Shown: positions 48,435 to 58,022 of the stretch, piece after piece | Position numbering within the stretch: the stretch's first letter is position 1 | Layout of the letters: each line of letters begins with the position of its first letter | NCBI RefSeq assembly: GCF_900637555.1 | Contig: NZ_LR134378.1 | Location: 2,428,001-2,492,000, forward strand | Source of the DNA: Lautropia mirabilis | GTDB lineage: Bacteria; Pseudomonadota; Gammaproteobacteria; Burkholderiales; Burkholderiaceae_E | Length of the DNA: 64,000 nt | Direction: 5' to 3' | Made by a program: the position numbers and the translations under genes | Notes under the pieces: generated by a model | Databases searched by the model: none | What the model saw: the letters and a program-made list of their open reading frames with translations, nothing else | What the model was told of the DNA's origin: nothing

Positions 48435-49295
48435 ATGACTGCTCGACTGATTGATGGCACCGCCATCTCCGCCCAGGTGCGCGAAGAAGTGCGCGAGGCT
48501 GCCCAAGAGATTCTGAATGCCACCGGGCAACGCCCCGGCCTGGCCGTGATCCTGGTGGGTGATTCGGCGGCTTCCCAGGTCTATGTTCGCAACAAGATCC
48601 GCGCCTGCGAGGCCGCAGGCTTCCATTCGGTCAGCGAGCACCTGCCCGAGGAGACCACCGAGGCCGCCCTGCTGGCCCGGCTGGATGAACTGAACAAGGA
48701 TCCTGCCGTGCACGGCATCCTGGTGCAGCTTCCCCTGCCTGCCCACATCGACACGCGCCGCGTGATCGAGGCCATCTCGCCGGACAAGGACGTGGACGGC
48801 TTTCACGTGGCCAATGCCGGTGCACTGATGACCGGTGCGCCGCAGCTGGTGCCCTGCACCCCGCTGGGCGTGATGCGCCTTCTGGAAAGCACAGGCGTGC
48901 CGCTGCGTGGCGCCGAGGCCGTCATCGTGGGTGCCAGCAATCTGGTGGGCAAGCCCCAGCTGCACCTGCTGCTGCAGGCCGGCGCCACCGTGACGCTCTG
49001 CAACAGCAAGACGCGCGACCTGGCGGCGCAGACCCGGCGCGCCGATATCCTGGTGGTGGCCGTGGGCCGTCCCCGCATGATCACCGGTGACATGATCAAG
49101 CCGGGTGCCGTGGTCATCGACGTGGGCATCAACCGGCTGCCTGACGGCAAGCTGACGGGTGACGTGGACTTCGACAGTGCCCGCAACGTGGCCGGCTGGA
49201 TCACCCCCGTGCCGGGCGGCGTGGGCCCGATGACCATCGCCATGCTGCTGCAGAACACCATCACGGCCGCCCGTCGTCACCTGAAGCTGGCCTGA
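48435..49295 (+). CDS. folD: bifunctional methylene-THF dehydrogenase/methenyl-THF cyclohydrolase
   Basis: Interconverts 5,10-methylene- and 10-formyl-tetrahydrofolate with NADP. ATG 48435 gives 286 residues starting MTARLIDGT. Motifs are [11 protein letters not shown] with the catalytic Lys, [11 protein letters not shown], and the C-terminal [15 protein letters not shown]. Full length; upstream in-frame ATG at 48399 would add residues without homology. Confidence 0.97.
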   Translation: MTARLIDGTAISAQVREEVREAAQEILNATGQRPGLAVILVGDSAASQVYVRNKIRACEAAGFHSVSEHLPEETTEAALLARLDELNKDPAVHGILVQLPLPAHIDTRRVIEAISPDKDVDGFHVANAGALMTGAPQLVPCTPLGVMRLLESTGVPLRGAEAVIVGASNLVGKPQLHLLLQAGATVTLCNSKTRDLAAQTRRADILVVAVGRPRMITGDMIKPGAVVIDVGINRLPDGKLTGDVDFDSARNVAGWITPVPGGVGPMTIAMLLQNTITAARRHLKLA

Positions 49296-49560
49296 CGACT
49301 GCCTGGCCGCAGGCCGGCGCCCCGACGGACGCAGGCCGGGCACCCGGTCTGCACAGCCATCCGGCCTGTGTGCCATTGGGCATGCGGGCCGCACCTTGCG
49401 TCGGTTGTCTTCAGGGCGCCCCACCCCCATCTCGGGAAAATGCCGATGAACGGGTCCGGCGCAAGGCCGTCCCATCATCCGGCTTCTCTTTCAGGCCCGA
49501 TTTCTCAGGCCATCTTTTTCATTCCTTCAGGCTTTCTTCGATTCCCTCTTTCTTCTTGCC

Positions 49561-51669
49561 ATGACCACTCCTGCTTCCCGTGCTGCACAGTCGACGGCAG
49601 ACGCCGCCCCCTCCGACAACCCGCTGCTGGACGGTCCCGGCCGACTGCCCCGCTTCACCGCCGTGAAGCCCGAGCATGTGGGACCCGCGCTGGATGTGCT
49701 GCTGGCCGACGCCGAGAAGGCACTGGCCAAGGCCACGGCAGCGGACACGCCCACCACCTGGAAGGACTTCGTGCTGCCGCTGCAACATGCCACCGAGCGC
49801 CTCGGGCACGCCTGGGGCATCGTGCAGCACCTGAATTCGGTCATGGACACGCCCGAACTGCGCGAGACCTTCAATCAGAACCTGCCGCGCGTGGTGGAGT
49901 TCTGGACCCGGATGGGGCAGGATCAGGCGCTCTTCGAGAAGTACCGCGCATTCCGCGCCAGCCCGGCCCATGAGGCGCTGGATGCCGCCCGCAAGACGGC
50001 CATTGAGCACGAGCTGCGTGACTTCCGGTTGAGCGGCGCCGAGCTGTTCTCGCCTGCACGCGAGCGTTTTGCAGCCATCCAGGAAGAACTGGCCGCGCTG
50101 CAACAGAAGTTCTCGGAAAACGTGCTGGACGCCACCAATGCCTTCGAGCTGCTGGTGCCCGATACGGAAGAAGGCAAGGCACGTCTGGCGGGCCTGCCCG
50201 AGGATGCCATTGCATCGGCCCGGGCCGATGCCGAACGGCAAGGCAAGACGGGCTGGCGCTTCACGCTGCAGTTCCCGTCGTACTTCCCGGTCATCCAGTA
50301 CGCGCACGACCGCAGCCTGCGCGAGGCGCTCTACCGTGCCTATGCCACCCGGGCGGCCGAAGGCAGCCCGCAGGACAACACCGCGCTGATCCAGAAGATC
50401 CTGGCGCTGCGCGAGGAGAAGGCACAGTTGCTGGGCCTGGCCAGCTACGCCGAGCTGTCGCTCGTGCCGAAGATGGCGGACTCCCCGGCCCAGGTGGAGC
50501 AGTTCCTGCGGGACCTGGCGCGACGTGCCCGTCCCTTCGCCGAGCGCGATCTGGCCGAGCTGCGCGCCTTTGCGGCCGAGAAGCTGGGACTGCCCGAGCT
50601 GCAGGCCTGGGACATCGCCTATGCCAGCGAGGCCCTCAAGCAGGCGCGCTATTCGTTCTCGGACAACGAGGTGAAGCAGTACTTTGCGCTGCCCCGCGTG
50701 CTGGACGGTCTGTTCGGGCTGGTCGAACGGCTCTTCGGGGTGTCGATCACCGAGGACCACGCCGAGGGCTGGCATCCGGACGTGCGCTTCTATCGCATCA
50801 GCGCGGGTGACCGGCTGGTGGGCCAGTTCTATCTGGACCTGTACGCGCGCGAGGCCAAGCAGCCGGGCGCCTGGATGAACGACTGCCGCGGCCGCCAGCA
50901 CGAGGAAGGCGCCGTCGTGCAGACGCCGGTGGCCTACCTGGTGTGCAACTTCCAGGCGCCGGTCAACGGCCAGCCTGCCCTGCTCACCCACGACGACGTG
51001 ACCACGCTCTTCCACGAGTTCGGCCACGGCCTGCACCACATGCTGACGCAGGTGGACACGCTGGCGGTCTCGGGCATCTCGGGCGTGGAATGGGATGCCG
51101 TGGAGCTGCCCAGCCAGTTCATGGAGAACTGGGCCTGGGAATGGGACATCGTGGAATCGATGACCCACCACGTGAAGACGGGCGAGCCGATGCCGCGTGC
51201 GCTCTTTGACCGGATGCTGGCCGCCCGCAACTTCCAGGCCGGCCTGCAGACGCTGCGGCAGATCGAGTTCGCGCTCTTCGACATGACGCTGCACCAGCAG
51301 GCAGCGCGGGCACTGGCCGCCGGCGAGACCGACCCGGTCCAGCGCATTCTGGATGCGGTGCGCACCGAGGTGGCCGTGCTGCTGCCACCTGCCTTCAACC
51401 GCTTCCAGAACAGCTTCAGCCACATCTTTGCCGGTGGCTATGCAGCAGGCTACTACAGCTACAAGTGGGCCGAAGTGCTGTCGGCCGACTGCTATGCCGC
51501 CTTCGAGGAGGAAGGCCTGTTCGAGCCTGCCGTGGGCCGGCGTTTCCTGGCAGAGATACTCTCTGTGGGTGGCAGCCGACCGGCCATCGACTCGTTCCGT
51601 GCGTTCAGAGGACGGGCCCCTGAGCTGGATGCCCTGCTTCGGCATAATGGGATGGTAGAAGAAGCCTAG
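49561..51669 (+). CDS. prlC: M3-family oligopeptidase (oligopeptidase A type)
   Basis: Cytoplasmic zinc metallopeptidase degrading short peptides. The zinc-binding site is HEFGH at residues 485-489, followed by SGVEWDAVELPSQF with the third ligand Glu. 702 residues is the usual size of oligopeptidase A. The N-terminal RLPRFTAVKPEHVGPALD block is typical. It sits between folD and the glutaredoxin-like gene, a common betaproteobacterial order. Confidence 0.95.
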   Translation: MTTPASRAAQSTADAAPSDNPLLDGPGRLPRFTAVKPEHVGPALDVLLADAEKALAKATAADTPTTWKDFVLPLQHATERLGHAWGIVQHLNSVMDTPELRETFNQNLPRVVEFWTRMGQDQALFEKYRAFRASPAHEALDAARKTAIEHELRDFRLSGAELFSPARERFAAIQEELAALQQKFSENVLDATNAFELLVPDTEEGKARLAGLPEDAIASARADAERQGKTGWRFTLQFPSYFPVIQYAHDRSLREALYRAYATRAAEGSPQDNTALIQKILALREEKAQLLGLASYAELSLVPKMADSPAQVEQFLRDLARRARPFAERDLAELRAFAAEKLGLPELQAWDIAYASEALKQARYSFSDNEVKQYFALPRVLDGLFGLVERLFGVSITEDHAEGWHPDVRFYRISAGDRLVGQFYLDLYAREAKQPGAWMNDCRGRQHEEGAVVQTPVAYLVCNFQAPVNGQPALLTHDDVTTLFHEFGHGLHHMLTQVDTLAVSGISGVEWDAVELPSQFMENWAWEWDIVESMTHHVKTGEPMPRALFDRMLAARNFQAGLQTLRQIEFALFDMTLHQQAARALAAGETDPVQRILDAVRTEVAVLLPPAFNRFQNSFSHIFAGGYAAGYYSYKWAEVLSADCYAAFEEEGLFEPAVGRRFLAEILSVGGSRPAIDSFRAFRGRAPELDALLRHNGMVEEA

Positions 51670-51778
51670 GGAAGGCAGCGCCCCCCGGGGATCGGAACGC
51701 CATGGGCGCTCCGTACTCCGGGAGGATGGTTGATGCACGAAGTGCCCTTCCCGATATCCCCTGAACACAAGGATTTCG

Positions 51779-52474
51779 ATGAAAGCGCTTGCGGCATCCC
51801 TGCTCGTGGTGACGGCCGGTGGCCTGGCAGCACTGCCGGGTGCCGCAGCCGAGTACAAGTGGATCGACCAGAACGGCAACGTCGTCTATGGTGACCACCC
51901 GCCGGACGAGAGTGCGGTGGCACTGCGCCGTCCGGGCGGCCTTACGGTCACACAGACGGTCAAGGCCCCCGTCGATCCCACCCTGCAGTTTCCCCTGGCC
52001 TTGCGCGAGGCAGCACGGGCCAACCCGGTGGCGCTGTACGTGGCCAATGATTGCCAGCCCTGCCAGATGGCCGCCCAGCACCTGCGCCTGCGCGGCATTC
52101 CCTTCCAGGAATGGAAGGTGACCAGCAACGCCGACTTCGAGCGCTTCAAGGCCCTGGGCTTTTCCGGCAACGGCTTCCCCGCCATCAGCGTGGGCAGCCA
52201 GCGCAGCGTGGGCTACGAGGCCAATGCCTGGAACCGGATGCTGGATAGCGCACGCTATCCGACCGAATCGGTGCTGCCCTCCTCCTACCAGTACCCGCCG
52301 GCCGCCAACCTGTCGCCCGACATTCCGATGCAGGGCGCCACGGCCTTCCGCCAGCCCCCACGGATCATCGATGCCAGCGAAGTGCTGCCGGCCGGTGGCG
52401 AGCGGCGGGATCCGAGTGGCACGTCGGGTGGTGCTTCGGGTGGCACGGCGGCGCCGTCCGACTTCCGCTTCTGA
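51779..52474 (+). CDS. DUF4124 / glutaredoxin-like exported protein
   Basis: A 231-residue exported protein. Signal peptide at ~1-24 (ends LPGAAAEYKW). A DUF4124 segment follows (YKWIDQNGNVVYGDHPP). Residues ~82-155 resemble glutaredoxin: VALYVANDCQPC with a CxxC, FQEWKV, and GFPAISVG with the cis-Pro. The C-terminus is Pro/Gly-rich and probably disordered. A periplasmic thiol-disulfide role is inferred from the CxxC. Confidence 0.84.
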   Translation: MKALAASLLVVTAGGLAALPGAAAEYKWIDQNGNVVYGDHPPDESAVALRRPGGLTVTQTVKAPVDPTLQFPLALREAARANPVALYVANDCQPCQMAAQHLRLRGIPFQEWKVTSNADFERFKALGFSGNGFPAISVGSQRSVGYEANAWNRMLDSARYPTESVLPSSYQYPPAANLSPDIPMQGATAFRQPPRIIDASEVLPAGGERRDPSGTSGGASGGTAAPSDFRF

Positions 52475-52522
52475 GCATTGATCCACCGGGAAGATCGACC
52501 AGCCGCCTGCCCCGAGGCGGTC

Positions 52523-52539
52523 ATGCGCTTTCCGCATGA
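52523..52539 (+). promoter_or_regulatory. putative CysB operator upstream of cysB
   Basis: ATGCGCTTTCCGCATGA, sharing the pattern ATGCGnTTnnnGCATGA with sites upstream of cysE and sbp. It ends 107 bases before the cysB start. Here it is oriented along the gene, opposite to the other two, which could fit autoregulation. Confidence 0.55.
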
Positions 52540-52646
52540 ACTTATTTGCGGACCGATGCAGGCGCCGGCCTGCAGCGGGCTGCGCCAATATCCTTGCTGT
52601 CGTTGCAGCTATCATCGGTGTCGTCCCATCTGCCTGACACGACACC

Positions 52647-53591
52647 ATGAATCTCCAGCAATTGCGTTCGGTCCGTGAGGCCGTCCGACGCGGCTTCAAC
52701 CTGACCGAAGTGGCGCGGGCGCTGCACACATCGCAGCCCGGCGTCAGTCGCCAGATCCGCGAGCTGGAACAGGAGCTGGGCTTCGAACTGTTCGTGCGTG
52801 CCGGCAAGCGCCTCACCTCGCTCACGCATGCCGGCTCGGTGGCCGTTCCGATCATCGAAGGCATTCTGGGCGGTGCCGAGAACCTGCTTCGGGTGGGTGA
52901 GGAATACTCGCAGCAGTCGGCCGGCAAGCTGTCGATTTCGGCCACGCATTCCCAGGCACGCTACGCACTGCCCGATGCTGTCCATGACTTCCGCCGCCGT
53001 TACCCCGACGTGCAGCTGAACCTGCACCAGGGATCGCCTCAGCAGGTGGCCGAGATGCTGCTCAGCGGCGAAGCCGACATCGGCATTGCCACCGAGGCAC
53101 TGACCGACTATGACGGCCTGGTGACGCTGTCCTGCTATCGCTGGACGCACAGCGTGATCGTGCCGCCCAATCATCCGCTGCTGGACGATCCGGAGCTGAC
53201 GCTGGAGCGGGTGGCCACCTTTCCGGTCATCACCTACAGCCCCGGCTTCACGGGGCGGCTGCACATCGACGAGGCCTTCCGGGTACGCGGTCTGGAGCCC
53301 AACATGGTGCTGACGGCGATGGATGCCGACGTGATCAAGACCTATGTGGAGCTGGGTCTGGGCATCGGCATCATCGCCTCCATTGCTTTCGACGAGGAAC
53401 GCGACACGCGGCTGCGCGCCATTGACGCCGGCCACCTGTTCCCGGTCAACGTGACTCGCCTGGCCTTCCGGCGCGGCGCCTTCCTGCGGAGCTATGTCTA
53501 CGATTTCATCGAGACCTTCGCCTCGCCACTGACCCGCGAGGTCGTGGAACAGGCTGCCCTGCAGATGCCGGGCATCGATTTCCAGATCTGA
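52647..53591 (+). CDS. cysB: CysB-type LysR family regulator
   Basis: Transcriptional activator of sulfate-assimilation genes, with N-acetylserine as the usual inducer. 314 residues: N-terminal helix-turn-helix starting MNLQQLRSVREAVRRGFN (the CysB-subfamily opening) with LHTSQPGVSRQIRELE, then an effector domain with SATHSQARYALPDAV and TYSPGFTGR. Subfamily assignment is strengthened by the neighbouring cysA, cysE and sbp-cysTW genes. The two convergent genes cysB and cysA end 92 bases apart. Confidence 0.93.
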   Translation: MNLQQLRSVREAVRRGFNLTEVARALHTSQPGVSRQIRELEQELGFELFVRAGKRLTSLTHAGSVAVPIIEGILGGAENLLRVGEEYSQQSAGKLSISATHSQARYALPDAVHDFRRRYPDVQLNLHQGSPQQVAEMLLSGEADIGIATEALTDYDGLVTLSCYRWTHSVIVPPNHPLLDDPELTLERVATFPVITYSPGFTGRLHIDEAFRVRGLEPNMVLTAMDADVIKTYVELGLGIGIIASIAFDEERDTRLRAIDAGHLFPVNVTRLAFRRGAFLRSYVYDFIETFASPLTREVVEQAALQMPGIDFQI

Positions 53592-53598
53592 ACGGCAG

Positions 53599-53619
53599 CC
53601 GGCACGGCACCCGTGCCGG
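53599..53619. terminator. bidirectional hairpin between cysB and cysA
   Basis: A perfect 9-bp stem ccggcacgg/ccgtgccgg with a 3-base loop eight bases after the cysB stop. No T-run on either side, so termination strength is uncertain. Confidence 0.45.
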
Positions 53620-53683
53620 TCGAGAGCCGTCCCGAGACCGCCGGCCGGTCCTGCGCATGGATACGGGCCAGCGCGCAGCGTCG

Positions 53684-54784
53684 TCAGATCATCGCGGCCG
53701 GATCCATCGGCTGGGGATGGGCATTGGACCAGTCGGCCCCCGCCTCGAAGCGCGTTTCCTGGCGGGCGCGCAGGTGCAGCAGACGGCCCCGCTCGATGCC
53801 CTGGCGCTGCTGCAGCTGCAGCCAGGCCTCGCGCGGCATCTCCACGTCGATGAAGCTGCCGTCGTCAGGACGACGCAGTTCCAGCCGGGTTCGCGGGCCG
53901 ACGGTGAGCGCCTGCGAGAACTCGACGGCCAGCGTGTCGGCGGCGGGCTCGTCCACCACCTCGATCTCGTGCGGGCGCACATAGACCGTGTTTTGGTCGG
54001 CCGCAGGATTTTCAGCCTTCTGCCCAGTCGCGTGCACGGCATGGAAATGCCCGCGGAACAGGTTCACATCCCCCAGGAACTTCAGCACGAAGGGCGTGGC
54101 CGGACGGTCGTAGACCTCGTCGGGCGTGCCGACCTGCTCGACGCGCCCCCGGTTGAGCACCACGACCCGATCCGCCACCTCCATGGCCTCGTCCTGGTCG
54201 TGGGTGACGAAGACACTGGTGATGTTCATCTCGTCGTGCATGCGACGTAGCCAGCGACGCAGCTCCTTGCGCACCTGGGCGTCCAGTGCCCCGAAGGGTT
54301 CATCCAGCAGCAGCACGCGGGGCTCGACCGCCAGGGCGCGGGCCAGCGCAATGCGCTGGCGCTGCCCGCCCGAGAGCTGCGACGGGTAGCGATCGGCCAG
54401 CCAGTCCAGCTGCACGAGCGAGAGCAGCGCGTGCACGCGGCGCTGGATCTCGGCCTCGTCGGGGCGGCGCTTGCGCGGCATCACCCGCAGCCCGAAGGCG
54501 ACGTTCTCGAAGATCGTCATGTGGTTGAAGAGCGCGTAATGCTGGAAGACGAAGCCCACGCCACGCGCCTGCGGATCGGCATGGGTGGTGTCCTCGCCAT
54601 GGAACAGCACGCGACCACTGTCGGGCACTTCCAGCCCGGCGATGATGCGCAGCAGCGACGTCTTGCCCGATCCGGACGGCCCCAGCAGCGCCACCAGCGA
54701 CCCCGACGGGATCTCCAGGGAGATGTCGTCGCAGACCACGGTCTGACCGAAGCGCTTGTTCAGGTGCTCGATGAGGATGCTCAT
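53684..54784 (-). CDS. cysA: sulfate/thiosulfate ABC transporter ATP-binding protein
   Basis: Cytoplasmic ATPase of the sulfate importer. Walker A GPSGSGKT (35-42), signature LSGGQRQR, Walker [13 protein letters not shown] and the H-loop [10 protein letters not shown]. The C-terminal ~110 residues form the regulatory TOBE-type domain with [10 protein letters not shown]. 366 residues, normal. It starts two bases after the cysE stop, so it is coupled to cysE, whereas its membrane partners cysT and cysW are 6-7 kb away on the other strand. Confidence 0.95.
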   Translation of the reverse strand: MSILIEHLNKRFGQTVVCDDISLEIPSGSLVALLGPSGSGKTSLLRIIAGLEVPDSGRVLFHGEDTTHADPQARGVGFVFQHYALFNHMTIFENVAFGLRVMPRKRRPDEAEIQRRVHALLSLVQLDWLADRYPSQLSGGQRQRIALARALAVEPRVLLLDEPFGALDAQVRKELRRWLRRMHDEMNITSVFVTHDQDEAMEVADRVVVLNRGRVEQVGTPDEVYDRPATPFVLKFLGDVNLFRGHFHAVHATGQKAENPAADQNTVYVRPHEIEVVDEPAADTLAVEFSQALTVGPRTRLELRRPDDGSFIDVEMPREAWLQLQQRQGIERGRLLHLRARQETRFEAGADWSNAHPQPMDPAAMI

Positions 54785-54786
54785 GA

Positions 54787-55761
54787 TCAGATCCCGAAGG
54801 CGCGCCAGAGTTCCGCGTCGTTGGGGATGCGGCCCTCGGCCACTTCCGGCGCGGTGACGGCGCCCGCCTGCGAGACCATGCTGCCAGGCGGCACGCTGCG
54901 CGTGAGCCAGACGTTGCCGCCGATGACCGAGCCGCGGCCGATGGTGACCCGCCCCAGCACCGTGGCGCCGGCATAGATGACCACCTCGTCCTCGACGATG
55001 GGATGGCGGGGTTCGCCCTTGACCAGCGAGCCGTCCTCGCTCTGGGTGAAGCGCTTGGCACCCAGCGTGACGGCCTGGTAGAGGCGCACATGGCGGCCGA
55101 TGATGGCCGTCTCGCCGATGACGACGCCCGTGCCGTGGTCGATGAAGAAATGGTCACCGATCTGTGCGCCCGGGTGGATGTCGATGCCGGTGGAGGAATG
55201 GGCCAGTTCCGACATCACCCGCGCGGTCAGCGTGATGCCCTCCTGATAGAGCAGGTGCGCCAGCCGGTGGTGGAGCATCGCCCAGATGCCCGGGTAGCAG
55301 ATGAGCACCTCGTCCTTGCTGCTGGCGGCCGGGTCCCCCTGGAAGGCCGCCGTCACGTCGCTGTCGATCAGCTCACGCACCCGAGGCAGCGCCTGGCTGA
55401 AATGACGGACCACATCCATGGCCCGCTCATCGTCCTGCGGCGAGAGCGTTTCACCGCCTGCCCGGAAGAGCAGTTCGCGCCGCACCTGCTGATGCAGCGC
55501 GGACAGCGCCAGGTCCAGCGTGTAGCCCACGTAGTGGTCGATGTTCTCGGAACACAGGTCGGGCCGGCCCAGCCGGTGCGGGAACAGGGCCGCCGCCAGC
55601 CCGTTGACCACCTCGGCGAGCACCGGCCGCGAAGGCAGCAGCGGCGGACGGCCGTTGCCATTCTGACGCGCGCGCAACGCGCTTTCGCGCCGCTCGCGCA
55701 GCTGCGCCACCACCTCGTCCACGCCGAAGCGGGTCGGCTGGCATATCGATCGGGAAACCAT
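54787..55761 (-). CDS. cysE: serine O-acetyltransferase (EpsC-type)
   Basis: Makes O-acetylserine from serine and acetyl-CoA, the carbon skeleton for cysteine and source of the CysB inducer. 324 residues from ATG 55761, chosen because GGGGAG lies eight bases upstream; the frame extends to 55821 without a ribosome site. The left-handed beta-helix is seen as hexapeptide repeats ([25 protein letters not shown]). Catalytic region [11 protein letters not shown] and [10 protein letters not shown]. The long N-terminal helical domain identifies the EpsC branch. Leads the cysE-cysA unit. Confidence 0.95.
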   Translation of the reverse strand: MVSRSICQPTRFGVDEVVAQLRERRESALRARQNGNGRPPLLPSRPVLAEVVNGLAAALFPHRLGRPDLCSENIDHYVGYTLDLALSALHQQVRRELLFRAGGETLSPQDDERAMDVVRHFSQALPRVRELIDSDVTAAFQGDPAASSKDEVLICYPGIWAMLHHRLAHLLYQEGITLTARVMSELAHSSTGIDIHPGAQIGDHFFIDHGTGVVIGETAIIGRHVRLYQAVTLGAKRFTQSEDGSLVKGEPRHPIVEDEVVIYAGATVLGRVTIGRGSVIGGNVWLTRSVPPGSMVSQAGAVTAPEVAEGRIPNDAELWRAFGI

Positions 55762-56088
55762 CGCCGTTCTCCCCTTGAAAGGATGTTGTCTGCAAGGCAA
55801 AGGGGGAATATACCGCCTCACCCCCAGGGTGTGTGCCGATGCACTGCATCATGAGATGCGCTTCGTGCATGACGAACTGCCCTTGTCCCCGCCAGACGCT
55901 CCGTCGACGGAAGTCCTCCTGAGCCGCATCATTAGCGTTCCTCCTGCAGTGCGCAGGCAACGATCCGTCCGGATATCGTCTGCAGACTGTCCGGTCATCG
56001 CAACCGGGCGGCCCCTCACCGTCATCAATCGCTAGAATCGGAGCGCACGGGCCCCTTGCCCCCGGGCCCGCTCCCCGAAGGATCCTGC
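55762..56088. other. divergent cysE / antiporter intergenic region
   Basis: 327 bases without a gene. It contains the putative cysE -10 box TATATT (55812-55807, minus strand) and the putative CysB operator at 55856-55872. The antiporter ATG has AAGGA seven bases upstream. Confidence 0.6.
55856..55872 (-). promoter_or_regulatory. putative CysB operator upstream of cysE
   Basis: On the minus strand TCATGCACGAAGCGCAT; its plus-strand form fits ATGCGnTTnnnGCATGA. It lies 95 bases before the cysE start and ~44 bases before a TATATT -10 box, the position expected of a LysR-type recognition site (about -56 to -72). Confidence 0.55.
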
Positions 56089-58017
56089 ATGACCTCCCTG
56101 CTGCTCAGCGCATTCATCTACCTGGCTTCGGCGGCCGTCGCCGTGCCGCTTTCCAAGCGACTGGGGCTGGGCTCCGTCCTGGGCTACCTGATCGCCGGCG
56201 TCCTGATCGGTCCGGTCTTCGGCCTGGTGGGCCAGGAGACCGAGAGCATCCAGCACGTGGCCGAGTTCGGCGTGGTGATGATGCTGTTCCTGGTGGGTCT
56301 GGAGCTGGAGCCGCACAAGCTGTGGCAACTGCGCTGGCAGCTGCTGGGGCTGGGGGGACTGCAGGTGGTGCTCACCATCGCCGCCATCACCGGCATTGCC
56401 ATGCTGATGGGGCTGTCGTGGACGGTGGGCGTGGCGGCGGGCTGCGTGCTGTCGATGTCATCCACCGCCATCGTGCTGCAGACGCTGGGCGAGAAGAACC
56501 TGCTGGCCAGCCAGGGCGGCCAGGCCAGCTTCTCGGTACTGCTCTTCCAGGACATCGCGGTGATCCCGATGCTGGCGCTGCTGCCGCTGCTGGCGCTGCC
56601 CGAGCTGGCCGGCCAGGCCACCGAGGCCGCACACCATGCCGATGCAGTCAACCTGCTGGCCGGCCTGCCCGCCTACGAAAAGGCGGGCATCACCTTCGGG
56701 GTGATCGCGCTGATCGTGGTGGGCGGCCATTTCCTGGCCGGCCCGATCTTTCGCTACATCGCCGCCGCGCGGCTGCGCGAGATCTTCACGGTGGTGTCGC
56801 TGGCGCTGGTCATCGGCATCGCGGTGCTGATGTCGCTGATCGGGCTCTCGCCCGCACTGGGCACCTTCCTGGCCGGCGTGGTGCTGGCCAACAGCGAATA
56901 CCGGCACGAGCTGGAAAGCAACATCGAGCCGTTCAAGGGGCTGCTGCTGGGGCTGTTCTTCATCACGGTGGGCGCCGGCGTCGACTTCGAGCTGCTGGCC
57001 CACCAGGGCTGGAAGATCCTGGGCATCACGCTGTGCGTGATCATCGCCAAGGGCCTGATCCTGCTGCTGCTGGGCAAGGTGTTCCGCCTGAAGCGGCTGG
57101 ACCAGAAGCTCTTTGCGCTGGCGCTGGCGCAGGCCGGTGAGTTCGGCTTCGTGCTGCTGTCGCTCGTCGAGAGCAACGGCGTGATGCCCTCGCACATCGC
57201 CAAGCAGCTGCTGCTGGCGGTGGCGCTGTCGATGCTGTTCACGCCGCTGCTGTTCATCCTCTACGACAAGGTGATGGTGCCGCGCGCCTATGCCCGAGCC
57301 AAGGCAGGTGATGCCGTGCGGCCCGACGTGATCGAGCAGAAGCACCCGGTGATCATCGCCGGCCACGGCCGCTTCGGGCGCGTCATCAACGCCATGGTCA
57401 CGGCCTGCGGCTACAAGACCACCGTGATCGACCACAACGCCGCCACGGTGGCGGGCTACAAGCGCTTCGGCGTCGAGACCTACTTCGGGGACGCCTCCCG
57501 TCAGGAGCTGCTGCTGATTGCCGGACTGGCCGAGGCGCGACTGCTGGTGGTGGCCATCGACAATCACGAGCAGGCCATGAAGATCACCGAGTTCGCCCGC
57601 AAGACCAATCCGGGCATCAAGATCGTGGCCCGTTCCTACGACGCGCAGCAGACCTACGAGCTGTACCACGCAGGTGCCGACGAGATCGTGCGCGAGAACT
57701 TCGATTCGGCGGTGCGATGCGGCAAGCGGGCGCTGGAATGCCTGGGCATGCCCAAGCTGAAGGCCGAGGAGGTGGGCAACCTCTACTTCCATCGCAACCG
57801 CCACGGCATGGCCATGGCCGCCAAGGCCTATGACCCCAGCATCGGCATGTTCGAGAACAAGGCGCTGATCGAGATCGTGCGGGCCGAGAATGCCGAGACC
57901 GAACGGCTGATCCGCCAGCTGCTGCATGACCAGGCCATCTCATGGCCCAAGGACCAGGCCGAGACCACCACCGAACATGGAGACATGAACATGCAGGAGC
58001 CCGTCGAAGGAGGCTGA
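56089..58017 (+). CDS. CPA2-family cation:proton antiporter with TrkA-N domain (Kef-like)
   Basis: A 642-residue membrane protein: ~12-13 hydrophobic segments (to ~residue 395), then a cytoplasmic Rossmann-type TrkA-N domain starting IIAGHGRFGRVIN. The membrane part has the CPA2 signatures LGYLIAGVLIGP and SPALGTFLAGVVLANSEYRH, plus the LFFITVGAGVDF helix. This is the KefB/KefC/YbaL-type architecture, i.e. probably K+/H+ or Na+/H+ antiport gated by nucleotide or thiol ligands. ATG 56089 has AAGGA upstream; the earlier in-frame ATG 56056 does not. Divergent from cysE. Confidence 0.92.
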   Translation: MTSLLLSAFIYLASAAVAVPLSKRLGLGSVLGYLIAGVLIGPVFGLVGQETESIQHVAEFGVVMMLFLVGLELEPHKLWQLRWQLLGLGGLQVVLTIAAITGIAMLMGLSWTVGVAAGCVLSMSSTAIVLQTLGEKNLLASQGGQASFSVLLFQDIAVIPMLALLPLLALPELAGQATEAAHHADAVNLLAGLPAYEKAGITFGVIALIVVGGHFLAGPIFRYIAAARLREIFTVVSLALVIGIAVLMSLIGLSPALGTFLAGVVLANSEYRHELESNIEPFKGLLLGLFFITVGAGVDFELLAHQGWKILGITLCVIIAKGLILLLLGKVFRLKRLDQKLFALALAQAGEFGFVLLSLVESNGVMPSHIAKQLLLAVALSMLFTPLLFILYDKVMVPRAYARAKAGDAVRPDVIEQKHPVIIAGHGRFGRVINAMVTACGYKTTVIDHNAATVAGYKRFGVETYFGDASRQELLLIAGLAEARLLVVAIDNHEQAMKITEFARKTNPGIKIVARSYDAQQTYELYHAGADEIVRENFDSAVRCGKRALECLGMPKLKAEEVGNLYFHRNRHGMAMAAKAYDPSIGMFENKALIEIVRAENAETERLIRQLLHDQAISWPKDQAETTTEHGDMNMQEPVEGG

Positions 58018-58022
58018 ACGGC